Assembly: GCF_000378125.1 (NCBI RefSeq)
Contig: NZ_KB899242.1
Location: forward strand, 620,001 to 684,000
DNA length: 64,000 bases
Direction: 5' to 3'
From: Rudaea cellulosilytica DSM 22992
GTDB taxonomy: Bacteria > Pseudomonadota > Gammaproteobacteria > Xanthomonadales > Rhodanobacteraceae
The notes beneath the pieces were generated by a model. The model made no database searches, was not told where the DNA came from, and saw only the letters and a list, made by a program, of their open reading frames with translations. Positions within the stretch are counted from its first letter, which is position 1, and each line of letters opens with the position of its first letter. Shown here in pieces: positions 53,294 through 63,859 of the stretch. A program made the translations under genes and the position numbers.

Positions 53294-53850
53294 GCGAACT
53301 GCGCATCTATTCCGAAACCGACGGCAGCAAGCCGCTGGGTACATACGCCAAGCACGCCGACATCGCGCGCGAGCTCGGCAAGGTCGGCGTGCGCTTCGAG
53401 CAGTGGGAAGCGTCCAAGCCGGTCGCGCCGGGAGCGAGCCAGGACGAAGTCATTGCCGCCTATCGCGCCGACATCGAACGCCTGCAGCGCGAGGAAGGCT
53501 ACCAGGCCGTCGACGTGATCAGCCTCAATCCCGATCATCCCGACCGCGCCGCGCTGCGCGCGAAGTTCCTCAACGAGCACACGCATTCGGAGGACGAAGT
53601 GCGCTTCTTCGTCGCCGGCCGCGGCCAGTTCACCTTGCACATCGACGCCAAGGTCTACGAAGTGCTGTGCATGCAGGGTGACCTGATCGGCGTGCCCGAC
53701 GGCACACGCCACTGGTTCGACATGAGCGAGGCGCCCTACTTCATCGCCATTCGCCTGTTCACGAACAAGGAAGGCTGGGTTGCCAATTTTACCGGCAGCG
53801 ACATCGCGGAAAAATTCCCGCGCCTCGCCGCGCAGCCGCTCGCCGCATGA
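53290..53850 (+). CDS. mtnD: Acireductone dioxygenase
   Basis: A 186-residue cupin that oxidises acireductone to 2-oxo-4-methylthiobutyrate (iron form) or off-pathway products (nickel form). The metal ligands are in [12 protein letters not shown] (two His and Glu) and TRHWFDM (third His). It overlaps mtnB and the PH-domain gene by 4 bases each. Confidence 0.94.
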   Translation: MSELRIYSETDGSKPLGTYAKHADIARELGKVGVRFEQWEASKPVAPGASQDEVIAAYRADIERLQREEGYQAVDVISLNPDHPDRAALRAKFLNEHTHSEDEVRFFVAGRGQFTLHIDAKVYEVLCMQGDLIGVPDGTRHWFDMSEAPYFIAIRLFTNKEGWVANFTGSDIAEKFPRLAAQPLAA

Positions 53851-54278
53851 GCTACATCCTGGAATCGCTCGCACCGGGCGAAACCGTCGTCGCACGCTTC
53901 CATCTGCACTGGACGGCGAAGGGGCGGCTGATCCTCGGCATCGTACTGATCCCGCTCGTCATCGGCATCTTCATAACGATCTACGAGTGGCTGCGCCTGC
54001 GCGGCATCGAACTCGGGGTCACCACGGCGCGCGTCGTGCACAAGACCGGTATCGTTGGCCGCGAGACCGAGGAAGTGCGCCTCAGCGCGATCGAAACGGT
54101 CGATCTCGAACAGAGCACCTGGGGACGCCTGCTCGGTTTCGGCAACGTGCGCGTCACCGGCCGCGGCGAAAGCAGTGTGCTGTTCGATCGGGTCGCCGAT
54201 CCGGTCGGGGTCAAGCGCGCGATCGAGACTGCCTACTCGGCACATGTCGAGCACGCAAAGGACCCATCGAACCGATGA
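53847..54278 (+). CDS. PH-domain (bPH2-type) membrane protein inside the methionine salvage operon
   Basis: A 143-residue protein: a membrane segment (residues about 28-50, ILGIVLIPLVIGIFITIYEW) followed by a bacterial PH domain (ELGVTTARVVHKTGIVGRET, ETVDLEQSTWGRLLGFGNV). It is coupled by 4-base overlaps to mtnD and mtnC, so it is made with the salvage enzymes, although no role for it in the pathway is known. Confidence 0.82.
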   Translation: MSYILESLAPGETVVARFHLHWTAKGRLILGIVLIPLVIGIFITIYEWLRLRGIELGVTTARVVHKTGIVGRETEEVRLSAIETVDLEQSTWGRLLGFGNVRVTGRGESSVLFDRVADPVGVKRAIETAYSAHVEHAKDPSNR

Positions 54279-54955
54279 TCCGCGCCATCGTCACCGATAT
54301 CGAAGGCACCACGAGTTCGATCGACTTCGTCAAGGACGTGCTGTTCCCGTATGCGCGCGAGAAGCTGCCCGCGTTCGTTGAAACACACGCCGACCAGCCC
54401 GAGGTGCAGCACTGGCTGCACGAGGCCGCGCGCGAAGCGGGACTCGTCTCCGCAAGCCGCCAGGAAATCATCGACCTGCTGACGCGCTGGATCGACGAGG
54501 ACCGCAAGGCGACGCCGCTCAAGGCGTTGCAGGGCCTGATCTGGGCGGACGGCTACGCCAGCGGCGAATTCAAAGGACACGTCTATCCCGAGGTCGCGGA
54601 AAATCTGCAAAAGTGGAAAAAGCAAGGAATCCACTTGTACGTTTATTCGTCGGGCTCGGTTGCGGCGCAGAAGCTGCTGTTCGGCCACAGCGAGGCCGGC
54701 GACCTGACGCCGCTGTTTTCCGGCTACTTCGATACCGAGGTCGGTGGCAAGCGCGAGGTCGATTCCTACCGGCGCATCGCTGCGGCGATCGGGATTCCGG
54801 CCGGCCAGATCCTGTTCCTATCCGACATCGTCCAGGAACTCGATGCCGCCGCTGCGGCCGGACTGCAGACCGTCCAACTGCTGCGCCCGACCACGGACGC
54901 GACTGCAAACCAGCATGAACAAGTCGGTGATTTCAACGAAATTTCAGTCGGTTAG
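54275..54955 (+). CDS. mtnC: Enolase-phosphatase E1
   Basis: A 226-residue HAD-family enzyme that enolises and dephosphorylates 2,3-diketo-5-methylthiopentyl-1-phosphate. HAD motifs: DIEGTTSSIDFVKDVLFPY (motif I), YVYSSGSVAAQKLLFGH (motif II) and ILFLSDIVQELDAA (motif IV). The start at 54275 overlaps the PH-domain gene. mtnA and mtnE/mtnN are not in the window. Confidence 0.94.
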   Translation: MIRAIVTDIEGTTSSIDFVKDVLFPYAREKLPAFVETHADQPEVQHWLHEAAREAGLVSASRQEIIDLLTRWIDEDRKATPLKALQGLIWADGYASGEFKGHVYPEVAENLQKWKKQGIHLYVYSSGSVAAQKLLFGHSEAGDLTPLFSGYFDTEVGGKREVDSYRRIAAAIGIPAGQILFLSDIVQELDAAAAAGLQTVQLLRPTTDATANQHEQVGDFNEISVG

Positions 54956-55092
54956 CCTGTTTCTCGAGGCACGCCAATCGCATCAGACCGAAATCGTCGC
55001 GGCGCCGGATGAACGAAAATTCATGCGCTGCAGTGCAGCGTGAAATTTGTTAAAATATCGCTATTGCACCATTTTGCAGCGTCAATCCGGCC

Positions 55093-56118
55093 TTGATCCG
55101 CACGACCGCCCGCCTGCTCCTTGCCTTCGTCCTCGCCTTCACCGTGGGCGCAAGCGTTGGCGTGGCCGGCCTGGGCACGCACCAGCCCGACGCATCCGCG
55201 GCGGCGAAGGCAGCGGCCGAAAACGATGACAGCGCCGACCAACCCATCGTCTGGCCGGCCAACGTCGGCTCGCCCGAACAGGTTCTGTATGCGCAGTCGC
55301 AGCGCATGCAGGACGCGATCGACAAGCTCGCTCCGCGCGCGCCCGGCAAGGCCAATCTCTATCTGATTTCCTTTGCCGGCGACGGCGAGGAAAACGTATT
55401 TCGCAACGAAGTCGAATACGCCGAGAAGCTTTTTTCCGAGCGCTTCGACGCCAAGGGCCACGTGCTGACCCTGATCAACAATCCGGGCACGCTCGATCGC
55501 CGCCCGATCGCGAGCTTGTCCAATCTCGAACTCGCCATCGATGCGCTCGGCAAGAAACTCGACCCGATGGATGACGTGCTGATGGTGTTCATCACCACGC
55601 ACGGTTCGCGCGCGCACGAGTTGTACGTCAGCCTCGATCCGCTGCCGCTCGACCAGATCGTGCCCGAGGACCTGGCCGACGTGTTTTCCGAATCGCCGAT
55701 CAAGCACCGCGTGTTCGTCATTTCGGCTTGCTACTCGGGCGGCTTCGTCGATGCGCTCAAGGGCGACAGCACGATGGTCATCACTGCAGCGCGCGGCGAC
55801 CGCGCTTCGTTCGGCTGCGGCACGAGCTCCGACATCACCGATTTCGGCCGTGCCTTCCTCGTCGACGCGCTCAATCGCACCGCATCGTTCACCGATGCGT
55901 TCGCCGATGCGAAGAAGGAAATCGACGCCTGGGAAACGCGCGACGAGCAGACGCATTCGCTGCCGCAGATCGCGACCACGCCCGCGATCGAAGCCGCGCT
56001 GAAGAAGTGGCGCGACGGGTTCAAGCCGGGCGCGGCGGTGCCGTTCCGCGCCCCCGTGCGCGAACACGTAATACCGTTCAAGCCGCGTACGGACAGGCCT
56101 GCGCACGACACTCCGTGA
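55093..56118 (+). CDS. Peptidase C13 (legumain/GPI-transamidase-like) exported protein
   Basis: A 341-residue protein with an N-terminal export signal (LLLAFVLAFTVGASVGVAGL). It starts with TTG at 55093, the only plausible start in frame. The catalytic histidine is in FITTHGSRAHE and the cysteine in FVISACYSGGFVDAL, as in the C13 clan. Legumain-type enzymes cut after Asn/Asp. Bacterial members are poorly studied. It follows mtnC by 137 bases and is probably a separate unit. Confidence 0.85.
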   Translation: MIRTTARLLLAFVLAFTVGASVGVAGLGTHQPDASAAAKAAAENDDSADQPIVWPANVGSPEQVLYAQSQRMQDAIDKLAPRAPGKANLYLISFAGDGEENVFRNEVEYAEKLFSERFDAKGHVLTLINNPGTLDRRPIASLSNLELAIDALGKKLDPMDDVLMVFITTHGSRAHELYVSLDPLPLDQIVPEDLADVFSESPIKHRVFVISACYSGGFVDALKGDSTMVITAARGDRASFGCGTSSDITDFGRAFLVDALNRTASFTDAFADAKKEIDAWETRDEQTHSLPQIATTPAIEAALKKWRDGFKPGAAVPFRAPVREHVIPFKPRTDRPAHDTP

Positions 56119-56169
56119 TCCGCTCAGCGCGCTGCAATCGCCGATCGTGTGCCGCATTTGTGCAGCGCG

Positions 56170-57585
56170 CTACTGACTGGTCAGCGCCTTCAGATAGCGG
56201 TGGTAGAACTCGGCGGAATTGTCGAAGGCCTTGATACCAAGCCGCTCGTCACGCCCGTGCATGCGCACGTCGTCGCGGTCGATCGCCGCAGCGTTGAAGC
56301 CATAGGTTGGAATGCCGGCTGCCATCGTATACACGCTGTCCGATGCGCCCGTGGCCATGTCGACGACGATCGGCACTCCCGGCCACATCTTGCCCACCAC
56401 CGCAGTCAGCGCGTCGAATACGTCTTTGCGCGGTGGTGGTGGCGGCAGCGCCTTGCGATCCGAACCGACATCGAGGCGCTGGTCGGTGACCGGATCGATT
56501 GCGCGCACGCGCAACTTCGGCTCGTCGAAAATTTTGACCAGATCGCGACGTACTTCTTCCGGGGAATGACCCGGCAGGATGCGGCAGTTGACGATGGCGG
56601 TCGCTCGCTGCGGCAGCGCATTGTTCGCATGCCCGCCGTCAAGGCGCGTCGCCACGCAGGTCGTGTGCAGCACCGAGTTGTAGCGCGCATCGCGGCTCAG
56701 GCGCGCGATCGCCTCGGCATCCGGTGGCGTTGCCAGCACCGCCTTGATGTCGTTCGCGCGCTGGCCGTCCTCGATCTTCTGCATATGTTCGAGCCAGGCG
56801 CGCGTAACCGCGTTCAACTCGAACGGAAACGAGGCTTTGCCGAGCCGCGACAAGGCACTCGACAGGACATAGACCGGATTGTCCGGCGTCGGCAACGACG
56901 AATGCCCACCCTTGTCGGTCGCTTCGAGTTCGTAGTCGGAATAGAGTTTCTCGGTCGCATCGACGTTGAGCACGACCGGCTTGCCGGCATCCGAATCGAG
57001 GCCGCCCGAGTCGGGATTGAGCGCAAACTCCGCATCGACGAGATCGCGATGGTTCTTCAGCAACCATTCGACGCCGTTGTCAGTGCCGCCCTCCTCGTCC
57101 GCAGTCAGCGCGAGGATGATATCGCGGTTCGGTACGAAGCCTTCCTTCTTCATGCGCAGCAGCGCGGCGACAGCGACCGCGTCGGAATTCTTCATGTCCT
57201 GCGTGCCGCGACCGTAGAAATAGCCGTCTTTCTCGTTAAACTTGAACGGGTCCATCGTCCAGTCGGAGCGAACCGCTTCGACCACGTCGAGATGACCGAT
57301 GATCAGCATCGGCTTGTGCTTGCCGCTGCCGTGCAGGCGCGCGACGAGGTTGCCGCGCTTCGGATTCGTGCCTACCAGGACTTGCGCATCCTTGGCCGCG
57401 AAACCCGCGTCGAGAAAGCGCTTCTGCATCGCTTTGGCCGCGTCGGTCGTGCTGCCGACCGAGTCGGTCGTATTGATCTCGATCAGTTGCTTGAAAATTT
57501 CGCGCGCGAGCGGGTCGGGCGGAGTCGCGGCGTGGGCAGCATTGATCGCGAACGCAACGGACAGGGCGAGCAGGATCTTGAGCAT
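56170..57585 (-). CDS. M20-family metallopeptidase, exported
   Basis: A 471-residue zinc peptidase with a signal peptide from the ATG at 57585 (LLALSVAFAINAAHA). Metal ligands are in LIIGHLDVVEA, YGRGTQDMKNSD and ALTADEEGGTDNG, and the dimerisation domain contains DKGGHSSLPTPDN. It resembles carboxypeptidase/Xaa-His-type M20 enzymes acting on small peptides in the periplasm. It is followed by nothing on its strand and lies 61 bases from hisIE. Confidence 0.88.
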   Translation of the reverse strand: MLKILLALSVAFAINAAHAATPPDPLAREIFKQLIEINTTDSVGSTTDAAKAMQKRFLDAGFAAKDAQVLVGTNPKRGNLVARLHGSGKHKPMLIIGHLDVVEAVRSDWTMDPFKFNEKDGYFYGRGTQDMKNSDAVAVAALLRMKKEGFVPNRDIILALTADEEGGTDNGVEWLLKNHRDLVDAEFALNPDSGGLDSDAGKPVVLNVDATEKLYSDYELEATDKGGHSSLPTPDNPVYVLSSALSRLGKASFPFELNAVTRAWLEHMQKIEDGQRANDIKAVLATPPDAEAIARLSRDARYNSVLHTTCVATRLDGGHANNALPQRATAIVNCRILPGHSPEEVRRDLVKIFDEPKLRVRAIDPVTDQRLDVGSDRKALPPPPPRKDVFDALTAVVGKMWPGVPIVVDMATGASDSVYTMAAGIPTYGFNAAAIDRDDVRMHGRDERLGIKAFDNSAEFYHRYLKALTSQ

Positions 57586-57646
57586 GGCGGCTTTCACGAC
57601 GTGGAAAGTCCGAATCATGCCATAGCCGCGCACGCGACAGGCAGCA

Positions 57647-58258
57647 CTACTTGTGCCGCGCCCGCAGTTCCTCGACCACGTCGGCGAATTCGACGCCGCG
57701 CGCGCGCAGCAGCACGAGCAGGTGAAAAATCAGATCGGCCGATTCGCTGCGCAACGCGGCCTCGTCCTGTGCGACCGCAGCCAGCGCGGTCTCCACGCCC
57801 TCCTCGCCGACCTTCTGCGCAATGTGGCGAATACCGCCTTCGAACAGCTTGGTCGTATAGCTGCCAGCGGGCCGTTCGCGTTCGCGTTGCGCGACGAGCG
57901 CGTCGAGTTCGGCGAGGAACGCGAGCGGCGGTTCCGCGCCGTCGCCGAAGCAGCTTTGCGTACCCTTGTGGCAGGTCGGCCCGATCGGCTCGGCCTGGAT
58001 CAGGATCGTGTCGTTATCGCAGTCGCCGCGCAGCGACTTCAGCAACAGAAAATGGCCTGAAGTTTCGCCCTTGGTCCACAGGCGTTGCTTGCTGCGGCTG
58101 AAGAACGTCACCTTTCCGGTTTGCTGCGTCTGCGCGAGCGCGTCGGCATTCATGTATCCAAGCATGAGCACGGCGCCGCTGCGCCAGTGCTGTACGACCG
58201 CAGGCAGCAACCCGTCGCCTTTCGCCCAATCGAGTTGCTTTGTATCCAAATCACTCAT
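57647..58258 (-). CDS. hisIE: Bifunctional phosphoribosyl-AMP cyclohydrolase / phosphoribosyl-ATP pyrophosphatase
   Basis: A 203-residue fusion covering steps 2 and 3 of histidine synthesis. The N-terminal HisI part has zinc cysteines in [12 protein letters not shown] and [12 protein letters not shown]; the C-terminal HisE part has the acidic helix [18 protein letters not shown]. It is the last gene of the operon and overlaps hisF by 4 bases. Confidence 0.95.
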   Translation of the reverse strand: MSDLDTKQLDWAKGDGLLPAVVQHWRSGAVLMLGYMNADALAQTQQTGKVTFFSRSKQRLWTKGETSGHFLLLKSLRGDCDNDTILIQAEPIGPTCHKGTQSCFGDGAEPPLAFLAELDALVAQRERERPAGSYTTKLFEGGIRHIAQKVGEEGVETALAAVAQDEAALRSESADLIFHLLVLLRARGVEFADVVEELRARHK

Positions 58259-59025
58259 GGCCGTACCGGTATGTCTTCTTCACGCAGGAAAGTCTTCAGC
58301 CGAGGAATCGCGATCGCGCCCGAGTGGAACACGCTCGCGGCGAGTGCGCCATCGACGTCGGCATCGCGGAACACATCACGAAAATGCTCGACCATACCGG
58401 CGCCGCCCGAGGCGATCAGCGGCACCTTGCACAGCGTGCGAACGGCACGCAGTTGTTCGATGTCGTAGCCATGGCGCACACCATCCGAGCCCATGCAGTT
58501 GAGCACGATTTCACCGGCGCCACGTACCTGGACCTCTTCAACCCAAGATAAGGTCCCGCGCGCAAGCGCACGGGTTTTCGTCGGATCGCCCGTGTACTGG
58601 CGCACGCGCCATTCGCCGTCGTCATCGCGCAGCGAATCGACGCCGACGACCACACACTGCACACCAAACGCATCGGCCAGCTCGTCGACCAACTCGGGGC
58701 GCTCGAGCGCGGGCGAATTGACCGAGACCTTGTCCGCACCCGCATGCAGCACCGCGCGCGCATCGTCAACGCTGCGGATACCGCCGGCGACGCAGAACGG
58801 AATGTCGATCACGCGCGCCACGCGCGCGACCCAATCGCGATCGACCGAGCGGCCCTGCGGGCTCGCGGTGATGTCGTAAAACACAAGCTCGTCCGCGCCC
58901 TCGTCGCGATAGCGCTGTGCCAAGTCGACGATGTCGCCCATCTCGACGTGGTCGCGAAAGCGCACGCCCTTGACGACCTTGCCGTCCTTCACGTCAAGAC
59001 AGGGAATGATTCTGCGGGTCAGCAT
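58255..59025 (-). CDS. hisF: Imidazole glycerol phosphate synthase, cyclase subunit
   Basis: A 256-residue TIM barrel. The catalytic aspartates are in [14 protein letters not shown] and [10 protein letters not shown]; phosphate-binding loops are VAGGIRS and ASGGAG. It works with HisH to make imidazole glycerol phosphate. It overlaps hisA by 7 bases and hisIE by 4. Confidence 0.95.
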   Translation of the reverse strand: MLTRRIIPCLDVKDGKVVKGVRFRDHVEMGDIVDLAQRYRDEGADELVFYDITASPQGRSVDRDWVARVARVIDIPFCVAGGIRSVDDARAVLHAGADKVSVNSPALERPELVDELADAFGVQCVVVGVDSLRDDDGEWRVRQYTGDPTKTRALARGTLSWVEEVQVRGAGEIVLNCMGSDGVRHGYDIEQLRAVRTLCKVPLIASGGAGMVEHFRDVFRDADVDGALAASVFHSGAIAIPRLKTFLREEDIPVRP

Positions 59026-59744
59026 GAGAATGCCTCCGCGAGGGTGAGCTTGCCTTCGAGCAGACTGCGCCCGAGCACGACGCCGCCGACGTCCTGCGTA
59101 CGCAACGCCTGCACGTCGGCAAGATCGCGTACGCCGCCCGAGGCGATCAGCGAGAGCTGCGGCGCGATACGCTGTACGTGCTTGTAAAGGTCGAGGTTCG
59201 GTCCGGACAGCATGCCGTCGCGGCTGATGTCGGTACACAGCAAATGCTTGGCGCCCGCGTTCGCGTAGCGTGGCGCAAGCTCGTCGAGCGTGGCGCCTTC
59301 GCTCTGCGTCCAGCCCGCACTCGGCAGGCGCCAGACGCCATTCTCGTTACGCGTATCCAGCGCGATGCAGAGCCGATCCTCACCGTAGCGGGAAATCCAC
59401 TTTTCCACTTTTTCCGGCTCGCGTACCGCAACACTGCCGACGACGACACGCGCCACGCCGGCATCGAGCAGGCGCTGCACGTCGTCCTCGCTGCGCACGC
59501 CGCCGCCCGCTTGCACCGCGAGACGCTCGGCCGCAGCGATCTTCTCGATCACGCGCAGGTTCTCGAACGCGCCGGACTTGGCCCCGTCAAGGTCAACAAG
59601 ATGCAGCCACGTCGCACCGGCGTCGGCGTAATCGGCAGCAAGCGCGCAGGCGTCGAACTCGTAGCGCGTTTCCTGCGCATAGTCGCCCTGCTTGAGGCGC
59701 ACGACGCGGCCGGCGCGCAGATCGATGGCTGGAATGATTTGCAT
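59019..59744 (-). CDS. hisA: ProFAR isomerase
   Basis: A 241-residue TIM barrel isomerase of histidine synthesis. Catalytic aspartates are in [13 protein letters not shown] and [11 protein letters not shown]; phosphate loops are QAGGGVRS and ASGGVRD. The ATG at 59744 lies two bases after the hisH stop. Confidence 0.95.
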   Translation of the reverse strand: MQIIPAIDLRAGRVVRLKQGDYAQETRYEFDACALAADYADAGATWLHLVDLDGAKSGAFENLRVIEKIAAAERLAVQAGGGVRSEDDVQRLLDAGVARVVVGSVAVREPEKVEKWISRYGEDRLCIALDTRNENGVWRLPSAGWTQSEGATLDELAPRYANAGAKHLLCTDISRDGMLSGPNLDLYKHVQRIAPQLSLIASGGVRDLADVQALRTQDVGGVVLGRSLLEGKLTLAEAFSC

Positions 59745-59746
59745 GG

Positions 59747-60340
59747 TCACAACTTGATGAAATTTTCGAGCAGCCTGGCGCCGACCGCTGCCGAGCGTTC
59801 GGGATGAAATTGCGCTCCGTAGAAGTTGCCCCGCTGCACGACGGCCGAAAACGCGCCGCCGTAATCGTAGCTCGCCAAAGTGTAGTCGCCGACGGACGCG
59901 GCGTAGCTGTGCACGAAGTATGCGAAAGCGCCAGCATCGATGCCAGCCAGCAGCGGGCTCGCCCTTTGTATCTGCAGCGAATTCCAGCCCATGTGCGGCA
60001 CGCGCAGCGCATCGCTCTTGGCAAAGAGCTGCAGGCTGGCAGGAATCAACCCGAGGCAAGGCGTATCGCTTTCCTCGGAATGCTCGAACAGAAGCTGCAT
60101 GCCGAGACACACGCCGAGCACGGGCTGGGTCAGGCCGCGCACGACATCGACCAGGCCGGTCTCGCGCAGACGCTGCATGCCGGGTGCGGCCGCACCGACG
60201 CCAGGAAGAATCACGTGCGTCGCCGCACGGATTTCATCCGCGTTGCTCGACAGCGGGGCATCGACGCCGAGACGCTGCAGCGCATAGCGGACCGAGCCGA
60301 TATTGGTGCCGCCGGCGTCGATCAACACGACGTTTGCCAT
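59747..60340 (-). CDS. hisH: Imidazole glycerol phosphate synthase, glutaminase subunit
   Basis: A 197-residue class I glutamine amidotransferase. The nucleophilic cysteine is in VLGVCLGMQLLF, the histidine in YFVHSYAASV region and near GAQFHPERSA. It starts at the ATG at 60340, whose A is also the last base of the hisB stop (TGATG); a GTG at 60343 is possible. Confidence 0.95.
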   Translation of the reverse strand: MANVVLIDAGGTNIGSVRYALQRLGVDAPLSSNADEIRAATHVILPGVGAAAPGMQRLRETGLVDVVRGLTQPVLGVCLGMQLLFEHSEESDTPCLGLIPASLQLFAKSDALRVPHMGWNSLQIQRASPLLAGIDAGAFAYFVHSYAASVGDYTLASYDYGGAFSAVVQRGNFYGAQFHPERSAAVGARLLENFIKL

Positions 60341-61446
60341 CACAAGGCTCCCTTCGTGCTCGGCAGCTCGGAGCCCTCGCGACGCAGTGCGATGCGCAGC
60401 GCACGCGCGACCGACTTGAAACAGGCTTCGACCATGTGATGCGCGTTGTCGCCGCGCACGGCGAGATGCAGATTCGCACCGAGCGTGTCGCAGAGCGAAC
60501 GGAAGAAATGCGGCACGAGCTCGGTCGGTATGTCGCCGACACGGTCGCGCGGAAAGCTGCCATCGAAAACGAAATATGCACGCCCCGAGAGGTCGATCGC
60601 GGCGCGCGCAATCGTCTCGTCCATCGGCAACGTGATATCGACGATCGCGACGCCCTGGGGCGTCTCCGCCGCAGCGCCGTAGCGGCCGACGCCGCGCTTG
60701 TCGCCGAGTGCCTGGCGCAGCGCAGAACCAAGCGCCAGAGCGCAGTCCTCGATCGTGTGATGCTCATCGATATGCGTGTCGCCGTCACAGGAGAGTTCCA
60801 ACGCAAAGCCGCCATGCTTGCCGATCTGTTCGAGCATGTGATCGAAGAAGCCGAGTCCGGTATGCACCTTCGGCTCGGCCGGGCGATCAAGATCAACCTG
60901 CACCGCGATGCGCGTTTCCTTCGTGTTGCGTTGAACCGATGCGCGCCGCGGCGCGTCGCACAGCTCGTGTGCGATCGCATTCCAGTCCCATTCGCCCGTG
61001 TCGAGGCGGAAGCTGCGGATGCCCAGGTTCGCGGCGAACTGTGCGTCGGTCTCGCGGTCGCCAACCATTGCGGATTGCGCGCGGCTCCAGCCGTCATCGG
61101 CCAGCCAGTGACGCACGAGCCCCGTGCCGGGCTTGCGCGTGTCGCGACCTTCGTGAGCGAAGCTCGGATCGATCAGGACTTCGTGGAAGCGAATGCCTTG
61201 CGATGCGAAGATACGCATCATCAGTTCGTGCGGACCATCAAACGTGTGCTGCGGAAAGCTGTCGGTGCCGAGACCGTCCTGATTGGTGATCATCACCAGT
61301 TCGTAGCCGGCCGCGACGATGCGCGACAGTGCCGGAATGACGTTGTCGGCGAGCGCGAGTTTCTCGAACGAATCGATCTGATAATCGGCCGGCTCGACGA
61401 TCAAGGTGCCGTCGCGGTCGACGAAAAGCAGCTTACGTCCGCTCAT
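60340..61446 (-). CDS. hisB: Bifunctional histidinol-phosphatase / imidazoleglycerol-phosphate dehydratase
   Basis: A 368-residue fusion typical of gammaproteobacteria. The N-terminal HAD phosphatase has [12 protein letters not shown] and [10 protein letters not shown]; the C-terminal dehydratase has [18 protein letters not shown] and [14 protein letters not shown] with the manganese histidines. It overlaps hisC by 4 bases. Confidence 0.95.
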   Translation of the reverse strand: MSGRKLLFVDRDGTLIVEPADYQIDSFEKLALADNVIPALSRIVAAGYELVMITNQDGLGTDSFPQHTFDGPHELMMRIFASQGIRFHEVLIDPSFAHEGRDTRKPGTGLVRHWLADDGWSRAQSAMVGDRETDAQFAANLGIRSFRLDTGEWDWNAIAHELCDAPRRASVQRNTKETRIAVQVDLDRPAEPKVHTGLGFFDHMLEQIGKHGGFALELSCDGDTHIDEHHTIEDCALALGSALRQALGDKRGVGRYGAAAETPQGVAIVDITLPMDETIARAAIDLSGRAYFVFDGSFPRDRVGDIPTELVPHFFRSLCDTLGANLHLAVRGDNAHHMVEACFKSVARALRIALRREGSELPSTKGAL

Positions 61447-62528
61447 GCCGCCACCTCCTGCAGACCGAGCGCGCCGAGGACGGCCGTGTTTTCCTGCGGC
61501 GAGCCGATCGTGATGCGCAGGCAGCCGGCCAGCCCGGGATAGCGGCCGACGTCGCGCACGATGATGCCGAGCGCGAGCAGGGCCTTATAGGTTTTCTGCG
61601 CATCCGCGAAGCGCACGCAGAGGAAATTCGCCGACGAGGGGTGGACCGCGAGCACGCCAGCCGCGGCCGGCAGCGAACGCGACAGCCGCCCGCGTTCGCT
61701 CAGCAGGACGGCGATGCGTTCCTGCGCCTGCGCGACGCCCTGCGGCGACAGCGCGGCAAGCGCGGCATCCACGCACAACGCAGGAATCGGATACGGCGCC
61801 TGGATCCGCCGCAGCAGCGCGACGATTTCGGCATGCGCGATCAGCGTGCCGACACGCGCACCGGCAAGCGCATGGGCTTTTGACAGTGTGCGCAGCACGG
61901 CGACGTTCGCGTGCGTGCCGAGCAGGCTCGTTGCACTCATTGCACCGTCGGCGAATTCGAGATAGGCCTCGTCGACCACGACCAGCGCACGATCGCGCAG
62001 CGCGGTTGCCAGGCGTTCGATCGTGGCGAGTGGCACGAGCGCGCCGGTCGGATTGTTCGGCGTGCAGACGAAGACGAGCTTGGTCGAGTCGGTGATTCGC
62101 GCGAGCATGGCGTCGACATCGACGCTGAAATCCGCGGCCAGCGGTGTCTCGATCACGGCGGCGCCCTGCGTGCGCGCGGCGACGGCGTACATGCCGAACG
62201 TCGGCGGCGAGATCGCGATCGTGTCGCGACCCTCGTGACAGAACGCGCGCACGAGCAGGTCGATCGCCTCGTCGCTGCCGCGCCCGACGAGAATCTGCTC
62301 GACGGCAACGTCGTAAAGTTCGGCCAGCCGGGTGCGCAGTGCCTTCGGCTGCGGATCGGGATAGCGATTCAGCTCCGAATCGCCGCTGCCTGCCGGAGCC
62401 CAGGGCGATTCGTTCGCGTTGAGCATGATCGTCGCCTGCCCCGCTTCCATGCGCGCCGACGAGTACGCCTGCATGGCCAGAATTTCCGGCCGCGCGCGCT
62501 CGAGCAATTTCGAGATCGAGGCACTCAT
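61443..62528 (-). CDS. hisC: Histidinol-phosphate aminotransferase
   Basis: A 361-residue class II aminotransferase. The PLP lysine is in [15 protein letters not shown], substrate and cofactor residues are in [16 protein letters not shown] and VVDEAYLEF. The ATG at 62528 overlaps the hisD stop by 4 bases. Confidence 0.95.
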   Translation of the reverse strand: MSASISKLLERARPEILAMQAYSSARMEAGQATIMLNANESPWAPAGSGDSELNRYPDPQPKALRTRLAELYDVAVEQILVGRGSDEAIDLLVRAFCHEGRDTIAISPPTFGMYAVAARTQGAAVIETPLAADFSVDVDAMLARITDSTKLVFVCTPNNPTGALVPLATIERLATALRDRALVVVDEAYLEFADGAMSATSLLGTHANVAVLRTLSKAHALAGARVGTLIAHAEIVALLRRIQAPYPIPALCVDAALAALSPQGVAQAQERIAVLLSERGRLSRSLPAAAGVLAVHPSSANFLCVRFADAQKTYKALLALGIIVRDVGRYPGLAGCLRITIGSPQENTAVLGALGLQEVAA

Positions 62529-63859
62529 CGCTTCGCCTCCAGATCGGCCAGGCGCAACGTGACGGCACGCTCGTGCGCGTTCAGGCGCTCCGCGCGCGCC
62601 AGCGTCGCCGCGGAGGGTCCGATCGCGCGCAGGCCGTCGGCAGACAATTCCTGCACGGTGATCTGCTTGACGAAGCTCGCGACCGACACGCCGCTCCACG
62701 CGCGCGCGTAGCCGTAGGTCGGCAGCACATGATTGGTGCCGCTGCAGTAGTCGCCCACTGCCTCTGGCGACCACGGACCGAGAAAGACCGAGCCGGCATT
62801 TTCCACTTTTGACAAAAGTGTACGTGGCTCGCGAACGTTGAGAATCAGGTGCTCAGGCGCATAGTCGTTGCTGATCGCAACGGCCTCGGCGAGCGAAGTG
62901 ACGCGAATCAGGCGGCTTTTCGCCAGCGCGACGCGGGCGATGTCGGCGCGCGGCAATTGGGCGAGCTGGCGTGTCAACGCCGTCCGCACCGATTCGAGTA
63001 CTGTGTGATCGTCGGCCAGCAACAGTACCTGCGAATCGGGCCCATGTTCGGCCTGCGACAGCAGATCGGCGGCGACGAATTCGGGATTCGCCGAAGCATC
63101 GGCGATGACCAGCACTTCGGACGGCCCTGCCGGCATATCGATCGCCGGACCGTCGGCGAGTGCCGCTACCTGGCGCTTCGCTTCAGTGACGTAAGAATTT
63201 CCCGGCCCGAACAGCTTGTCGCAGGCGGGCACCGACTCGGTGCCGAAGGCCATCGCCGCGATCGCCTGCGCGCCGCCGAGTTTGAACACCTGGCGGATGC
63301 CGCACAGCGCGGCGACGTACAGCACCGCCGCGTCGGCGCGCCCGTCCTTGCCGGCCGGCGTACACAGAACCACCTGCGGATTCTTCGCGATCTGCGCCGG
63401 CACGCCGAGCATCAGCGCAGTCGACGGCAGCGGCGCGCTGCCCGCGGGCACGTACAGGCCCACGCGCGCGATCGGCCGCGTCACGCGTTCGCAGACCACA
63501 CCCGGTGCGGTCTCGATCGCCACGGTCTGCGGTGCGGCGGCACGATGGAATATTTCGATGCGTTCCTTCGCCTCGGCGATCGCCTGCTTCAGCACCGGGT
63601 CGAGGCCGGCTTCGGCTTCGGCAAATTCGGCGTCGCTAACCGCGAACGTCGCGAGCTCGCAGCCGTCGTAGCGGCGCGTCAGCGCGCGCAGGCTCGCATC
63701 GCCGTCGGCGCGCACCTGATCGAGGATGCGCGCCACTGCGGCGTCCAGTTCCTCACCGCGCTCCTGCACGGGGCGGCGCAACGATGCGCGGCGTGTGCCT
63801 GCATCGAGCGTCGCCCATTCGAGAATCGGCAGTTCCATATTTTCCCGCTGCGCGTTCAT
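62525..63859 (-). CDS. hisD: Histidinol dehydrogenase
   Basis: A 444-residue zinc enzyme that oxidises histidinol to histidine. Seen: [15 protein letters not shown], the zinc-binding [15 protein letters not shown], and [10 protein letters not shown] with the catalytic Glu-His. The ATG at 63859 overlaps the hisG stop (ATGA); an in-frame ATG seven codons later is less likely. Confidence 0.95.
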   Translation of the reverse strand: MNAQRENMELPILEWATLDAGTRRASLRRPVQERGEELDAAVARILDQVRADGDASLRALTRRYDGCELATFAVSDAEFAEAEAGLDPVLKQAIAEAKERIEIFHRAAAPQTVAIETAPGVVCERVTRPIARVGLYVPAGSAPLPSTALMLGVPAQIAKNPQVVLCTPAGKDGRADAAVLYVAALCGIRQVFKLGGAQAIAAMAFGTESVPACDKLFGPGNSYVTEAKRQVAALADGPAIDMPAGPSEVLVIADASANPEFVAADLLSQAEHGPDSQVLLLADDHTVLESVRTALTRQLAQLPRADIARVALAKSRLIRVTSLAEAVAISNDYAPEHLILNVREPRTLLSKVENAGSVFLGPWSPEAVGDYCSGTNHVLPTYGYARAWSGVSVASFVKQITVQELSADGLRAIGPSAATLARAERLNAHERAVTLRLADLEAKR

